A stretch of DNA of 64,000 bases, taken from Bacteroidota bacterium (GTDB taxonomy: Bacteria; Bacteroidota; Bacteroidia; UBA4408). Location: positions 248,001-312,000 of the forward strand of contig JADKHO010000004.1 of NCBI GenBank assembly GCA_016721765.1, given 5' to 3'. Under the pieces are notes generated by a model. That model was not told the DNA's origin and searched no databases. It saw nothing but the letters and a program-made list of their open reading frames with translations. The translations under genes were made by a program, and so were the position numbers. Positions 43,334-52,075 of this stretch are shown one piece after another; position 1 is the stretch's first letter; each line of letters starts with the position of its first letter.

Positions 43334-44665
43334 ATGCAACAGGTAGTAACGTATCGGAACATTTGGAAGATATCTTATCCTATTATTTTAGGAGGCATTG
43401 CTCAAACAGTGGTGAATGTCACCGACACCGCTTTCTTGGGGCGAGTGAGTGAAGTGGCATTAGGCGCTTCGGCTATAGCCGGACTTTTTTACGTTACCGT
43501 ATTTATGCTCGGATTAGGCTTCAGCATAGGCACTCAAATTATTGTTGCGCGCTATGATGGAGAAAAAAACTTTAAAGAAATTGGGAAAGTGCTCGATCAT
43601 TCCATCTATTTTATGTTACCCCTTGCCGTTTTTTTATTTGTTTCTTTAAAAATGCTCAGCCCCTGGCTCCTCTCCTATTTTGTAAAATCGCCCGAAGTTT
43701 TGGCTTCCAGTATAATTTATATTGATAATCGTTGCTGGGGCATTTTGTTTGCCTTTGTTGGATTGTGTATTCGTTCCTTTTACATCGGAATTTCTAACAC
43801 ACGAATAGTAATTTATTCTACCTTGATTTCTGCGATATCAAATTTTATCTTGAACTACATATTAGTATTTGGTAAATTTGGATTTGCACCAATGGGTATT
43901 GCCGGGTCTGCGTTGGCAAGCAGCATATCGGAAGTTATATCACTTTTGTTTGTGATTGGCTATACTTATGTTACCATGAATTTGGAAAAATATAATTTAT
44001 TTGGTTTTGCAAAATTTGACGGTGCACGCATCAAAAGCATTTTTACTGTGGCTGCACCATCTATGTTTCAAACTTTTTTCGCAGTTTGGAGTTGGTTTGT
44101 TTTCTTTTTGATTGTTGAAAAAATGGGCGAACGGCCACTCGCTATTTCCAACTTAATTCGAAACATGTATATGATTTTGATGATTCCTTTGGTTGGATTT
44201 AGTTCTGCAACCAATACCTTGGTAAGTAATTTAATTGGACAAGGTCGGCAATCGGAGGTTTTTCTCATGATTAAAAAAATTGCATTCTTATCCTTTGCAT
44301 TTACCTTAGCACTTACTTTATTAAACTTGCTCAATCCGCGTATTGCACTTTCGGTTTTTACAAACGATAGCAATTTAATTGAAGCCACACTCGGCTCACT
44401 TTATGTTATTTGTGGTTCCTTGCTTCTATTTTCGGTAACCGCTGTATTGTTGAGTTCCGTTTCAGGATCAGGAAATACAATGGCTTCTCTTATAATCGAA
44501 ACGCTTACTATTGCTTTTTATTTATTGGCAACCTGGTTTGCTGTACAACTCATGCATTGGCCCATCGAATTGGTTTGGTGTGTGGAATATGTTTATTTTG
44601 CCTTTATGGGGATGCTTTCCGTGTGGTATTTAAAAAAGAAATTGCAACAAAAATTATATGCGTAA
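43334..44665 (+). CDS. MATE-family efflux transporter (DinF-like)
   Basis: 443 residues, twelve predicted helices, with MATE signatures ISYPIILGGIAQTVVNVTDT in helix 1 and VAAPSMFQTFFAVWSWFVF in the second half. A multidrug or metabolite exporter by family; substrate unknown. It overlaps fmt by 8 nt, an unusual pairing of a transporter with a translation-initiation gene, so they are certainly co-transcribed. Confidence 0.92.
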   Translation: MQQVVTYRNIWKISYPIILGGIAQTVVNVTDTAFLGRVSEVALGASAIAGLFYVTVFMLGLGFSIGTQIIVARYDGEKNFKEIGKVLDHSIYFMLPLAVFLFVSLKMLSPWLLSYFVKSPEVLASSIIYIDNRCWGILFAFVGLCIRSFYIGISNTRIVIYSTLISAISNFILNYILVFGKFGFAPMGIAGSALASSISEVISLLFVIGYTYVTMNLEKYNLFGFAKFDGARIKSIFTVAAPSMFQTFFAVWSWFVFFLIVEKMGERPLAISNLIRNMYMILMIPLVGFSSATNTLVSNLIGQGRQSEVFLMIKKIAFLSFAFTLALTLLNLLNPRIALSVFTNDSNLIEATLGSLYVICGSLLLFSVTAVLLSSVSGSGNTMASLIIETLTIAFYLLATWFAVQLMHWPIELVWCVEYVYFAFMGMLSVWYLKKKLQQKLYA

Positions 44666-45626
44666 AGATGAGTTAAGAATTGTGTTCATGGGTACACCCG
44701 ACTTTGCGGTTCCATCCTTAGAGATACTTATAAAAAATAAATATAATGTAGTGGGTGTGGTAACTGCTCCTGATAAACCCGCCGGCAGAGGCTTGCAGAT
44801 ACAAACCTCGGCAGTAAAGAAATTTGCTGTAGAAAATAATCTACATATTCTGCAACCGGAGAAATTGAAATCCGAAACATTTATTCAGGAACTAAAATCA
44901 CTGAATGCCAATTTACAAATCGTGGTTGCTTTTAGAATGCTGCCCGAAATGGTATGGCAAATGCCGGAATTGGGAACTTTTAATTTACATGGTTCTCTCT
45001 TACCTCAATACAGAGGAGCCGCACCTATCAATTGGGCAGTCATGAATGGTGAAAAAGAAACCGGGGTTACCACCTTTTTTCTGCAACACGAAATCGACAC
45101 CGGGAAAATAATACATAGTGCCAAATGCCCAATAAATGCAGAAGATACAGCCGGAAGTATACACGATAAGTTGATGTTTATTGGAGCTGATTTAGTTTTA
45201 AAAACAGTTGAAGATATTGTATCAGGTGAATACAAAGTTATAGCACAAGATCAACTCTTAGTTGCAGAAAATGGATTAAAAATTGCACCAAAAATCCACA
45301 AAGCAGATTGTAAAATAAATTGGGATAACAGTTGCGAAAACATTGTAAATAAAGTGCGGGGACTAAATCCTTTTCCTACCGCTTTCGCAGAATTCAAGCA
45401 TGATTCAGAGACACTACTATTTAAAATTTTTGAAACAAAAAAAGAACAAACAGCACATGAAATTCCATTTGGACAGCTGGTGAGCGACAACAAAAGCTTC
45501 TTAAAAGTAGCTGTCAGAGATGGTTTTGTGCAAATAAGCAGTCTGCAGTTGGCCGGAAAGAAACGGATGTCGGTGAGCGATTTCTTGCGTGGATATCAGT
45601 TTTCAGGAACTTGGATTGCAGTTTAA
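44658..45626 (+). CDS. fmt: methionyl-tRNA formyltransferase
   Basis: Formylates initiator Met-tRNA using 10-formyl-tetrahydrofolate. 322 residues: N-terminal VFMGTPDFAVPSLE, the catalytic Asn109 and His111 in FNLHGSLLPQYRGAAPI, Asp147 in HEIDTGKI, then the C-terminal tRNA-binding domain (NKVRGLNPFPTAF). The ATG lies within the end of the MATE gene (8-nt overlap). Confidence 0.97.
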   Translation: MRKDELRIVFMGTPDFAVPSLEILIKNKYNVVGVVTAPDKPAGRGLQIQTSAVKKFAVENNLHILQPEKLKSETFIQELKSLNANLQIVVAFRMLPEMVWQMPELGTFNLHGSLLPQYRGAAPINWAVMNGEKETGVTTFFLQHEIDTGKIIHSAKCPINAEDTAGSIHDKLMFIGADLVLKTVEDIVSGEYKVIAQDQLLVAENGLKIAPKIHKADCKINWDNSCENIVNKVRGLNPFPTAFAEFKHDSETLLFKIFETKKEQTAHEIPFGQLVSDNKSFLKVAVRDGFVQISSLQLAGKKRMSVSDFLRGYQFSGTWIAV

Positions 45627-45782
45627 CAAAACACAAATCAATTTCCTGAAACACCTTTAAATTCAGTACCTACAGAAGATTGAAAACCAGTATTCGCCCT
45701 GCACAATGCACGCAGTATAGCTTGTAAAAAACACACTTTCTGTAAGTCAATGGGCATAGTACTTACACCCACAGTTATTAAC

Positions 45783-45817
45783 AAAAAATGCGATTTATCA
45801 ACAAAATTGCATTTTTT
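45783..45817. terminator. A/T-flanked hairpin between fmt and HU
   Basis: Arms 45783-45796 and 45804-45817 pair over 14 bp with one G-T pair and a 7-nt loop. Six As lead in and six Ts end the stem, so it can work as an intrinsic terminator on either strand. It is 157 nt after the fmt stop and 35 nt before the HU -7 element. Confidence 0.55.
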
Positions 45818-45851
45818 CGTGCTACATCCTAGGAGTGTATTGTAATTCCTC

Positions 45852-45859
45852 TAAATTTG
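45852..45859 (+). promoter_or_regulatory. -7 promoter element for the HU gene
   Basis: TAAATTTG followed by CTC; predicted start near 45862 and an A-rich leader of about 53 nt. No TTG at -33. Confidence 0.45.
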
Positions 45860-45914
45860 CTCCTGTTCTAAACAATTAATTATTAATTTTTAACCATTTA
45901 AAAAACAAATTAAA

Positions 45915-46196
45915 ATGAACAAACAAGAACTAATTGAAGCGATTGCTTCAGAATCAAAATTGACAAAAGCAGATTCTAAAAAAGCTTTAGACGCATTTAT
46001 TAACCAAACATCTAAAGCTTTGAAAAAAGGCGACAGAGTTGCGTTAGTAGGATTCGGATCTTTCTCAGTTGCTAAAAGAGAAGCTCGTAAAGGAAGAAAT
46101 CCACAAACCGGAAAAGAAATTAAAATTGCAGCTAAAAAAGTTTGCAAATTTAAAGCTGGTTCTGAATTAGCTGATTTAGTGAACAAAGGAAAATAA
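45915..46196 (+). CDS. HU-family DNA-binding protein
   Basis: Small basic nucleoid protein of 93 residues. MNKQELIEAIASESKLTKADSKKA at the N-terminus, VGFGSFSVAKREARKGRNPQTGKEI forming the DNA-gripping beta arm with its proline, and the C-terminal KAGSELADLVNKGK helix. It bends and compacts DNA as a dimer. It is monocistronic, with a promoter element at 45852 and a terminator directly after it. Codon use is strongly biased, as expected for a highly expressed gene. Confidence 0.96.
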   Translation: MNKQELIEAIASESKLTKADSKKALDAFINQTSKALKKGDRVALVGFGSFSVAKREARKGRNPQTGKEIKIAAKKVCKFKAGSELADLVNKGK

Positions 46197-46212
46197 TTCC
46201 TGTTTCACCAAA

Positions 46213-46249
46213 CAAAAAAAATGTCTGCCTAATGGCGGACATTTTTTTT
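46213..46249. terminator. intrinsic terminator downstream of HU
   Basis: ATGTCTGCC (46221-46229) pairs with GGCGGACAT (46234-46242; one G-T pair) around a 4-nt loop, flanked by seven to eight As and eight Ts. It ends HU transcription and could also stop read-through from the opposite strand. Confidence 0.8.
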
Positions 46250-46365
46250 GCACTAAACTCTCTGAATCTTGAGCGTTCGAGGTATTTAAAACAAAATTAT
46301 CTATTTGAAGTTTTTGCGCTTCTTTTTAAACCTAAATTGGAAACGCAGCAAGTCGGATGTTGGAG

Positions 46366-46941
46366 CTATACAAGAATTTTGAGAATCGAAAATGTTCCTA
46401 TTGCAATGTATACAAATGCAAACATTCGCGCCACTTGTATTATGTTTAATTTCAGAAAATTCAAAACTTGGTTTCCCAGAATCATATAAGTTAACATTAC
46501 CAAAAGTGTTCCTAGCGCATTAAAAAAAAGAAAAGGAATAAATTGGGTATAGTTGCTAAGGGGATTAATTGCTATCCCAATCACCATCCAAAAAGGAATT
46601 TGTTGGGGATGAAAAACAATACTGATCAATCCCCTTTTTAACGTGTTTTTTGAGAATTTTTGCTCCTCCTTTTTATTGTCAAAAAGCACCCATACACCCA
46701 TTACTATCAAGAGAATAAAGGATACAACCTGAAAAACAGAAAAGGTGGATTGATGCTTTTTAAGAGCTTCAATAAAAAGAAGCGTACCGCCACAATATAA
46801 ACTTTCAAACACCAAAATAAGTAACAGCACCCAAAGTAAAGCAACGTATCTTCTGCTTCGGTACAAATCCATAACCATTAGGTTTATGTTTCCGGGAAAT
46901 AAATACCCGTAAAAGCCAATAAATAAAGCTGTGAGCATCAT
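46366..46941 (-). CDS. LysE/RhtB-like small-molecule exporter
   Basis: 191 residues, six predicted membrane helices. The N-terminal YGYLFPGNINLMVM matches the P-G-N/P-x helix-1 motif of the LysE superfamily, whose members export amino acids and related small molecules. A second conserved block, FHPQQIPFWMVIG, equals the NPK....FW segment. The ATG overlaps the stop of the ATP-grasp gene by 4 nt (ATGA), so translation is coupled. The substrate is unknown; the context suggests the product of the ATP-grasp enzyme. Confidence 0.78.
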   Translation of the reverse strand: MMLTALFIGFYGYLFPGNINLMVMDLYRSRRYVALLWVLLLILVFESLYCGGTLLFIEALKKHQSTFSVFQVVSFILLIVMGVWVLFDNKKEEQKFSKNTLKRGLISIVFHPQQIPFWMVIGIAINPLSNYTQFIPFLFFNALGTLLVMLTYMILGNQVLNFLKLNIIQVARMFAFVYIAIGTFSILKILV

Positions 46942-47972
46942 GTTGTAAAATAGTTGAGTTTATAATTTCGCTCTTCCATTCTCGTGCTTTTAAAACCTTC
47001 GAAACTCATATATTCCACGCCTCTTTCACGGTTTTCTCTTGCGGCATCAAACATCATTTTATAATGCTGTGCAATAACTTTTTGTGCTTTGAAAAAAGAA
47101 AATGAAGGATCGTAAATATGTGCCGGTTCAGCGCCAGCTCCATTCAATTCTAGAATTGAAATGTTTGTCCCATTTCTCAAATCGGCAAATGACGGGCATC
47201 TTAAATCAAAACGCCCAAAATAAAAACCATTAATTGATTTACTTATTTTGTCAAAGCTCTCTGTTAAAGTCGCATCAATAAAATGATTGTAATTCACAAA
47301 CATTGCACCAAGCACATGATTGCCATAAGGTACCAAAACCAATTCTTCGTTGCTTTCTAATATGCAGTTGAAATCAATCTCCGGATTTTGTTGTAGCCTT
47401 TTATATTGTAAGTAAGCCCTGTCATTTTTTAAAATCAATTCACGAACACTGGCTTTACCGTCGCCCACTACAGATAGCAATTTTTTTAATGTGAGTGAGC
47501 TAATAATTCCCTTGCTACTGGATGGATTTCGGTAATAAAAAAGGCTGAATTCCAGCGGGGCATCAACATAAGATTGAATTATGAATTCTTTTTGGGTTTG
47601 ATTCCGATACGCTCGAAGTTCAGACTTTGAGTTTAATTTTCGAACTCCCCAGCCTCTCTCTCCTCTATTTGGTTTAGCAATTAAAGGAAAGTTCATTGCT
47701 GCTGATTGAAGGTTTCTTTCAATTTTTTCTACCGTATCATTTTCACACACAAGGAGCGTGGATGGCAAGTATTGCAGGGGAATTAATTGGAATATTTTCC
47801 ACTTACTTTCAAAAAACATTCCGCCCGTTTCAATGGATGGATTAGAAGCGGAGAAAAAGAAAAATGACTTGGCTCTTCCAGCTAAATAAAAATAATAAAA
47901 GCTAACAGGTAAATAAACAAGCCACATGGGCCAGTATTCCCAACTAAAAAGTTTAATTAAAAATCTTCTCAT
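46938..47972 (-). CDS. ATP-grasp ligase-like protein (D-Ala-D-Ala ligase fold)
   Basis: 344 residues. N-terminal hydrophobic segment (WPMWLVYLPVSFYYFYLA, about 14-31) and NPSIETGGMFFESK; then the ATP-grasp core FPLIAKPNRGERGWGV (about 94-110), EFIIQSYVDAPLEFSLFYY, and the metal/nucleotide end GRFDLRCPS ... ISILELNGAGAEPAHIYD. ATP-grasp enzymes join a carboxylate to an amine or thiol through an acyl phosphate. This subfamily is uncharacterised as far as I know. Both ends overlap neighbours by 4 nt. Confidence 0.8.
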   Translation of the reverse strand: MRRFLIKLFSWEYWPMWLVYLPVSFYYFYLAGRAKSFFFFSASNPSIETGGMFFESKWKIFQLIPLQYLPSTLLVCENDTVEKIERNLQSAAMNFPLIAKPNRGERGWGVRKLNSKSELRAYRNQTQKEFIIQSYVDAPLEFSLFYYRNPSSSKGIISSLTLKKLLSVVGDGKASVRELILKNDRAYLQYKRLQQNPEIDFNCILESNEELVLVPYGNHVLGAMFVNYNHFIDATLTESFDKISKSINGFYFGRFDLRCPSFADLRNGTNISILELNGAGAEPAHIYDPSFSFFKAQKVIAQHYKMMFDAARENRERGVEYMSFEGFKSTRMEERNYKLNYFTT

Positions 47973-48733
47973 AATAATTTCGTGTTTGACGGATAATCAG
48001 GTGGAAGCGGACAATCTGTGGATTTTGCTAACAGTTTAATTACTTTTTGATGGTGTGTATATTTTTGTAAATCAAAATAATCAAAAGTTGCAAATTCACT
48101 TTGAGGTAACTCAATAAAGGAATAGCTCAATGTTTTCACCTTTTCATTCCGATTCATAATAAATCCATTTTCCATTTCTGGAAAAGATTTAAAAAATTTC
48201 AACAAAGTCAATTTATCAATGGGCGGTTCCATTGCAATCCAGTTTTGAAAGAGGCTGCTTCGTTTGTCACGAAATTCAGTTGAATATAATGTGGAAGAGG
48301 ACCAAATTTGAGGTATCGTTTTATCAATATGCGTACGTTGTTTCTGAGTTCCATCCCATTGCAATTCAAATAAAGACTCATCACTCCAAACAACTAAAGT
48401 AAAGGGTTCAACTCCTTCAAGATTCATCAAACTCCAGTCAACAATGGGCAAATCAGATGCAAGTAAATCGTTTACAATCAGGCCTCTGCTTTTAAGGTAA
48501 TTATCCTTTTGAAGATGCTTTTCTTTCGCACCGTTCAATAAGATGATTACATTTCTGAATTCATTTATTCCTACCCAGGTTCCGCCTTTTGAAGCATCTT
48601 TGGGCGACAATTGATTGATATTATTTGTGCGGTAAATTTCAGGAGCAAGCGCTGCAGGTCTCATCGGACTTTCGTCCCTTAAGGATGCAAAATGGCGGTT
48701 TGATGTTCCTGGTATATATACTACTGTGCACAT
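47969..48733 (-). CDS. NRDE (TANGO2-like) family protein
   Basis: 254 residues beginning MCTVVYIPGTSNRHFASLRDE, with GGTWVGINEFRNVIILLNGA: the NRDE family of TANGO2-like proteins. Cys2 directly after Met resembles an Ntn-hydrolase nucleophile. Bacterial members are uncharacterised; eukaryotic TANGO2 is linked to haem and lipid metabolism. It is the first of three coupled genes (ATGA overlap with the ATP-grasp gene). Confidence 0.82.
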   Translation of the reverse strand: MCTVVYIPGTSNRHFASLRDESPMRPAALAPEIYRTNNINQLSPKDASKGGTWVGINEFRNVIILLNGAKEKHLQKDNYLKSRGLIVNDLLASDLPIVDWSLMNLEGVEPFTLVVWSDESLFELQWDGTQKQRTHIDKTIPQIWSSSTLYSTEFRDKRSSLFQNWIAMEPPIDKLTLLKFFKSFPEMENGFIMNRNEKVKTLSYSFIELPQSEFATFDYFDLQKYTHHQKVIKLLAKSTDCPLPPDYPSNTKLL

Positions 48734-48789
48734 TGTATTAATTGTAACGGATGAATTTCACTTGAATAAGCTATTTTAAAATACATTAT

Positions 48790-49296
48790 TTAGGATGCAT
48801 TACTTAAAGTTGCTTTATATTTTAAAGTAGAATAAGCCATTCCAAAATCTTCATTCACTATGCTTAACTGCATTTCAACTAAGGCAACTTTTATAAGTGC
48901 AAGATGATGAATAGTGTGCTCAGTATTGTATACAATTTCTCTAAAATATGTAGTACTTACACCTGTCAGTGCATGCTCTTTTGTTTCATCTGTTAGTAAG
49001 GTTAGTATTCGGTCAGGGGCTTTCATCGCAGTTATGAGGTTTAGAATTAATGCCTGAGCACTTACTTTCTTGTTTTGTAATTCCAGGTTTCGCTTTCTGT
49101 TTACGTAATCCACAATACCTGTTTCGTTGCCCGCTATGGCACATTCCAGCAATTCGAGAATATGACGTGTATGGCCACCAATGCTTGCGTTTCCTAAGTG
49201 AAGCACTGAATATTGGTATTGCTCATCCGTTAAAGAAGCAAGTAATTCACTTAAGTAATTTAATTGTTGCTCTAGCTGAATAAAAAGTCTGTTCAT
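48790..49296 (-). CDS. DinB-family four-helix protein
   Basis: 168 residues with the DinB/YfiT-like metal site: His42 or His45 in IGGHTRHILELL and His127/His131 in YNTEHTIHHLALI. Members are metal-dependent, often bacillithiol/mycothiol or maleylpyruvate-type transferases, or unassigned. It is the last gene of a minus-strand group (barrel, YHS, DoxX, DinB), 36 nt after DoxX. Confidence 0.82.
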   Translation of the reverse strand: MNRLFIQLEQQLNYLSELLASLTDEQYQYSVLHLGNASIGGHTRHILELLECAIAGNETGIVDYVNRKRNLELQNKKVSAQALILNLITAMKAPDRILTLLTDETKEHALTGVSTTYFREIVYNTEHTIHHLALIKVALVEMQLSIVNEDFGMAYSTLKYKATLSNAS

Positions 49297-49332
49297 GAAA
49301 ATGGTTCTAGATTTGGATATTCTTAACTTTAT

Positions 49333-49734
49333 TTAATTCCGTTTTAACACTTTTTGAAATAATTCAATTCCTTGTTTTCGATGCAAAATACAAACACTAC
49401 TGCAACATAAAAATACCGTGATGGCAAGAACGAATAATTGCCCACCATCTCCTTTCGATTCAATGCCTATGACAGTTAAATGCGAGAGCATTGCACCTAC
49501 CATTAATCCAACACCCATTATCGCTCCGATAAAAACAGTTGGGGGAACCAGCAATAAAATACTGCAAGCTAGCTCGAGCACACCTGTTCCGATGCGTCCC
49601 CATGGCTCGACACCTAATTTAGTAAATAGTTGCACCGATTCAGGATGGGCTGAGAATTTAAAATACAAGGTTTGCAATAATATCAGTGCTGACACAATGC
49701 GTAGTATCCAAGAAAGTAGTTGTAATAGTTTCAT
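49333..49734 (-). CDS. DoxX-family membrane protein
   Basis: 133 residues with four predicted helices and the DoxX pattern: LRIVSALILLQTLYFKFSAHPESV, then LGVEPWGRIGTGVLELACSILLLVP. DoxX-like proteins are linked to quinone or thiosulfate oxidation and oxidative-stress complexes, but most are unassigned. It follows the YHS gene by 11 nt. Confidence 0.85.
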   Translation of the reverse strand: MKLLQLLSWILRIVSALILLQTLYFKFSAHPESVQLFTKLGVEPWGRIGTGVLELACSILLLVPPTVFIGAIMGVGLMVGAMLSHLTVIGIESKGDGGQLFVLAITVFLCCSSVCILHRKQGIELFQKVLKRN

Positions 49735-49745
49735 TTTTTGAAAAA

Positions 49746-50207
49746 TTAATTGTGAAAAATTTTAATCCAGTTTTTATCTGCTTGCGATTTTAAATTGGCT
49801 TCGTCCTCATTCCATTTTGGAAGTGTATTGTTAAAAAAGGAATGATAGAACAAATAAAGCTTACCTCCTTGAATTTTAAATGTTTCCGGATCAATTTCCA
49901 CTTTCTCACTGGTAGCACCCATGGCATAAGCGCACCAGCCTCCAAATTGAGGTTCAAATTTTTTAGGGTCCTTCAAAAATAACTCCTTATTAGCTTGTGA
50001 TGAAAAATAATAGGTAACTCCCTCCATAGTAGTTGAGAATTGCTTAGAACCGGGAACGGCTTTATACTTTGTAAAATAGGCAACCGGATCATATCCTTGA
50101 ATCGCCAGTGTGTTAAGTAAGTTAAAATGCTTTGTTCGTAAAGCATTTTGCGCATGCATTCCGGTAGTTAAAAAAAGACCGATAAAAAGAAGCTTTAATA
50201 ATTTCAT
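49746..50207 (-). CDS. secreted YHS-domain protein
   Basis: 153 residues with a signal peptide (MKLLKLLFIGLFLTTGMHA) and one YHS domain: IQGYDPVAYFTKYKAVPGSKQF, TYYFSSQANKELFLKDPKKFEPQFGGWCAYAM. The single Cys in GGWCAYAM and the YHS fold suggest metal or cofactor binding in the periplasm. A good -7 element lies at 50235-50242. It is co-directional with DoxX (11 nt) and DinB. Confidence 0.88.
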   Translation of the reverse strand: MKLLKLLFIGLFLTTGMHAQNALRTKHFNLLNTLAIQGYDPVAYFTKYKAVPGSKQFSTTMEGVTYYFSSQANKELFLKDPKKFEPQFGGWCAYAMGATSEKVEIDPETFKIQGGKLYLFYHSFFNNTLPKWNEDEANLKSQADKNWIKIFHN

Positions 50208-50234
50208 TGGATTTAGTTTGAGTTTTTAATGATG

Positions 50235-50242
50235 CAAAACTA
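50235..50242 (-). promoter_or_regulatory. -7 promoter element for the YHS-DoxX-DinB group
   Basis: TAGTTTTG on the minus strand followed by CAT, with a TTG 16 nt further upstream. Predicted start near 50232 and a leader of about 25 nt. Confidence 0.55.
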
Positions 50243-50326
50243 GCTAGTGATCAAAAAGCAATAAATAGATATATTTCCCGATGAATTGCACATCTGTCAC
50301 TTGTTTTATTAATTCTTTTGATGAGC

Positions 50327-51064
50327 CTATCTATACGGATTAAAACTGAATCCAATCATAAGCATCAGTGCTTTATTTCGCCAACGATTGTTGTTAAGTC
50401 GCAAGCTGTTGTCGGTGGTGTATTCGGTGAATAAAAAAGTTGGACCAAGCTTCACAGCAGTATGGGATGAAACCCAATAGCGAACAAACAATTCAGAATT
50501 TAGACCACCCAAATCATTGTCGCTTACTAAAAGTAAATTCAACTGAGTGGGTTTAGCCTGCTGCAAACTAGAATTTATGCTGTCTCTAAAAGAGGTATAT
50601 AAACCATCAACCGCTTTGCCCAAACCAATTCCAAACGCATCGATATTAAAACCCGCTTCCCATTTTTTTGAAAAGTTGTATTGTAGATTAATACTGATGT
50701 TTAGCAGATTATTATTTGCACTGCTTACAAAAAAAGTATCCACATTTTCAGTATATATTTTGGTAAATAAAACCTGTAGGCCGGTTTGCTTTGAGGTCAG
50801 AATTGCCGGCGCGGTAACATAATTAATATCCTTGCCCTTTTGGGAAGTAAAGCGCAAACCATATCCGGCTCCAACCTTTTTGTTTTTTGTAAGAGAATGG
50901 ATATGTACCCAGGATAATGCGGCGCCATACTGCGAATTTCCTGCAAAAACAGCCAACTCATAGTTATTATTCTTTCGGTACACTTTGGTTTCAGGTTCTT
51001 GCGCACAAACAAAATTTGCAAGCAACAATCCAACAAAATAGAATAAGGCTTTTGAGAGATACAT
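50327..51064 (-). CDS. predicted outer-membrane or periplasmic beta-barrel protein
   Basis: 245 residues: signal peptide (ALFYFVGLLLANFVCA), then alternating amphipathic strands with aromatic ends (AGYGLRFTSQKGKD, ISINLQYNFSKKWEAGFNIDAFGIGLG, AVKLGPTFLFTEYTTDN, ALMLMIGFSFNPYR). The C-terminal aromatic strand and overall look fit a small outer-membrane barrel. No family recognised. It sits between the AraC regulator and the YHS gene. Confidence 0.65.
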   Translation of the reverse strand: MYLSKALFYFVGLLLANFVCAQEPETKVYRKNNNYELAVFAGNSQYGAALSWVHIHSLTKNKKVGAGYGLRFTSQKGKDINYVTAPAILTSKQTGLQVLFTKIYTENVDTFFVSSANNNLLNISINLQYNFSKKWEAGFNIDAFGIGLGKAVDGLYTSFRDSINSSLQQAKPTQLNLLLVSDNDLGGLNSELFVRYWVSSHTAVKLGPTFLFTEYTTDNSLRLNNNRWRNKALMLMIGFSFNPYR

Positions 51065-51149
51065 AGTAGTAAAAAATTATACTGCAAAGCAGCTCACTTT
51101 TCTACCTTTTATAAATAGCAATACTTCCCAATGTGTTGCACATTATTCC

Positions 51150-52004
51150 CTAACTTAATTCTTTAGAAGCTTTTTTGACTTCAGAAGGATTTTGTGAGGT
51201 ACATTTTTTAAAGAATTTGCTAAAATGTGAGCCATCTTCAAAGCCGAGTTCATCACTTATTTCCTTTACAGATTTTTCGGTGTAATAAAATAATCTTTTG
51301 GCTTCGGTAATAATTCTTTGTTGGATAATTTGAGAAGGGCTCTTTTTGCTGTAAAGCGAAAAATAGTTGGAGATTGTTTTAGGAGATTTATGGAGCAAAG
51401 AAGCATAAAAAGAAACTTGATGTTCTTTACGGAAATGAATTTCCACAAGTAAGTTGAACTGCCGAATAAGGTTAAATTTCTCTTCCACAACCTCTTCCGT
51501 ACCCAAATATTGCTTCTTTGCTAAACGGGTAATTTGAATGATGAGCCTTACCAAAAGCATCCTTAACATCTCCCCTTTAATTTCTTCATCTGAATTATAT
51601 TCCTCTTCAAACAACTCCAGCAATTTTTTCATTTTTGCTTGTTGTTCCTCGTCCAATGCAACAAACATGGTAGGAGAAGGACCAAAAAATATAAATCCTA
51701 CACAACCCACTTCAGCATCGTGATTCACAATACAATAAAACTCTCTATTAAACTGCCAAGCGATAATGCTTTCAGCTTGTTCAAAGCTAAAAGATTGATT
51801 GTGCATAATTGGCAAAATTGAATTGGATTTAAACAAGTACTGAACCTCATCAATAGTAACAACTTGATTGGGGCCTGTATTCCAAGCAATAGTGTGGGTA
51901 TTAAAGCCATTTTTTTGCTCGTAGAAGTTTTGATTTAAGTCTGGATTTCCCTTTATCAAAATTAACTTACCTAACCCATCCTTATGCGTAAAATTGAATT
52001 TCAT
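51150..52004 (-). CDS. AraC-family transcriptional regulator
   Basis: 284 residues. An N-terminal cupin-like sensor (about 1-150) precedes two helix-turn-helix units at about 190-280: VSFYASLLHKSPKTISNYF and VKEISDELGFEDGSHFSKFFKK, ending SPSEVKK-like (NPSEVKKASKELS). It probably responds to a small molecule and controls its own or adjacent genes (barrel, YHS, DoxX, DinB). A promoter (52020-52053) and a perfect inverted repeat (52058-52075) lie directly upstream. Confidence 0.93.
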   Translation of the reverse strand: MKFNFTHKDGLGKLILIKGNPDLNQNFYEQKNGFNTHTIAWNTGPNQVVTIDEVQYLFKSNSILPIMHNQSFSFEQAESIIAWQFNREFYCIVNHDAEVGCVGFIFFGPSPTMFVALDEEQQAKMKKLLELFEEEYNSDEEIKGEMLRMLLVRLIIQITRLAKKQYLGTEEVVEEKFNLIRQFNLLVEIHFRKEHQVSFYASLLHKSPKTISNYFSLYSKKSPSQIIQQRIITEAKRLFYYTEKSVKEISDELGFEDGSHFSKFFKKCTSQNPSEVKKASKELS

Positions 52005-52019
52005 AATCTTTGCTTTTCA

Positions 52020-52053
52020 CAAATATAAAGATTGCAAACGTTAAGCCTTACAA
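52020..52053 (-). promoter_or_regulatory. promoter of the AraC regulator gene
   Basis: On the minus strand, TTG (52053-52051), a 23-nt spacer and TATATTTG (52027-52020). Predicted start near 52017, about 13 nt before the ATG. Confidence 0.55.
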
Positions 52054-52057
52054 ATAC

Positions 52058-52075
52058 GATCTCAAAACTGAGATC
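52058..52075. promoter_or_regulatory. perfect inverted repeat upstream of the AraC promoter (operator candidate)
   Basis: GATCTCA-AAAC-TGAGATC, a perfect 7-bp inverted repeat with a 4-nt spacer. It lies 5 nt upstream of the -33 TTG of the AraC promoter, where an activator would bind. A second 7-bp inverted repeat (AAGGTGT 52081-52087 / ACACCTT 52109-52115) follows. Confidence 0.45.

Noticed and set aside
45774..45804. TTATTAACA and TTATCAACA resembling DnaA boxes near HU
   Set aside because: Only two near-matches, none perfect, and no dnaA, dnaN or other origin genes nearby; they lie in an A/T-rich hairpin.
46232..46489. Plus-strand open frame of 85 codons downstream of HU
   Set aside because: It overlaps the LysE-like gene on the other strand, starts at the HU terminator and has no recognisable protein features.
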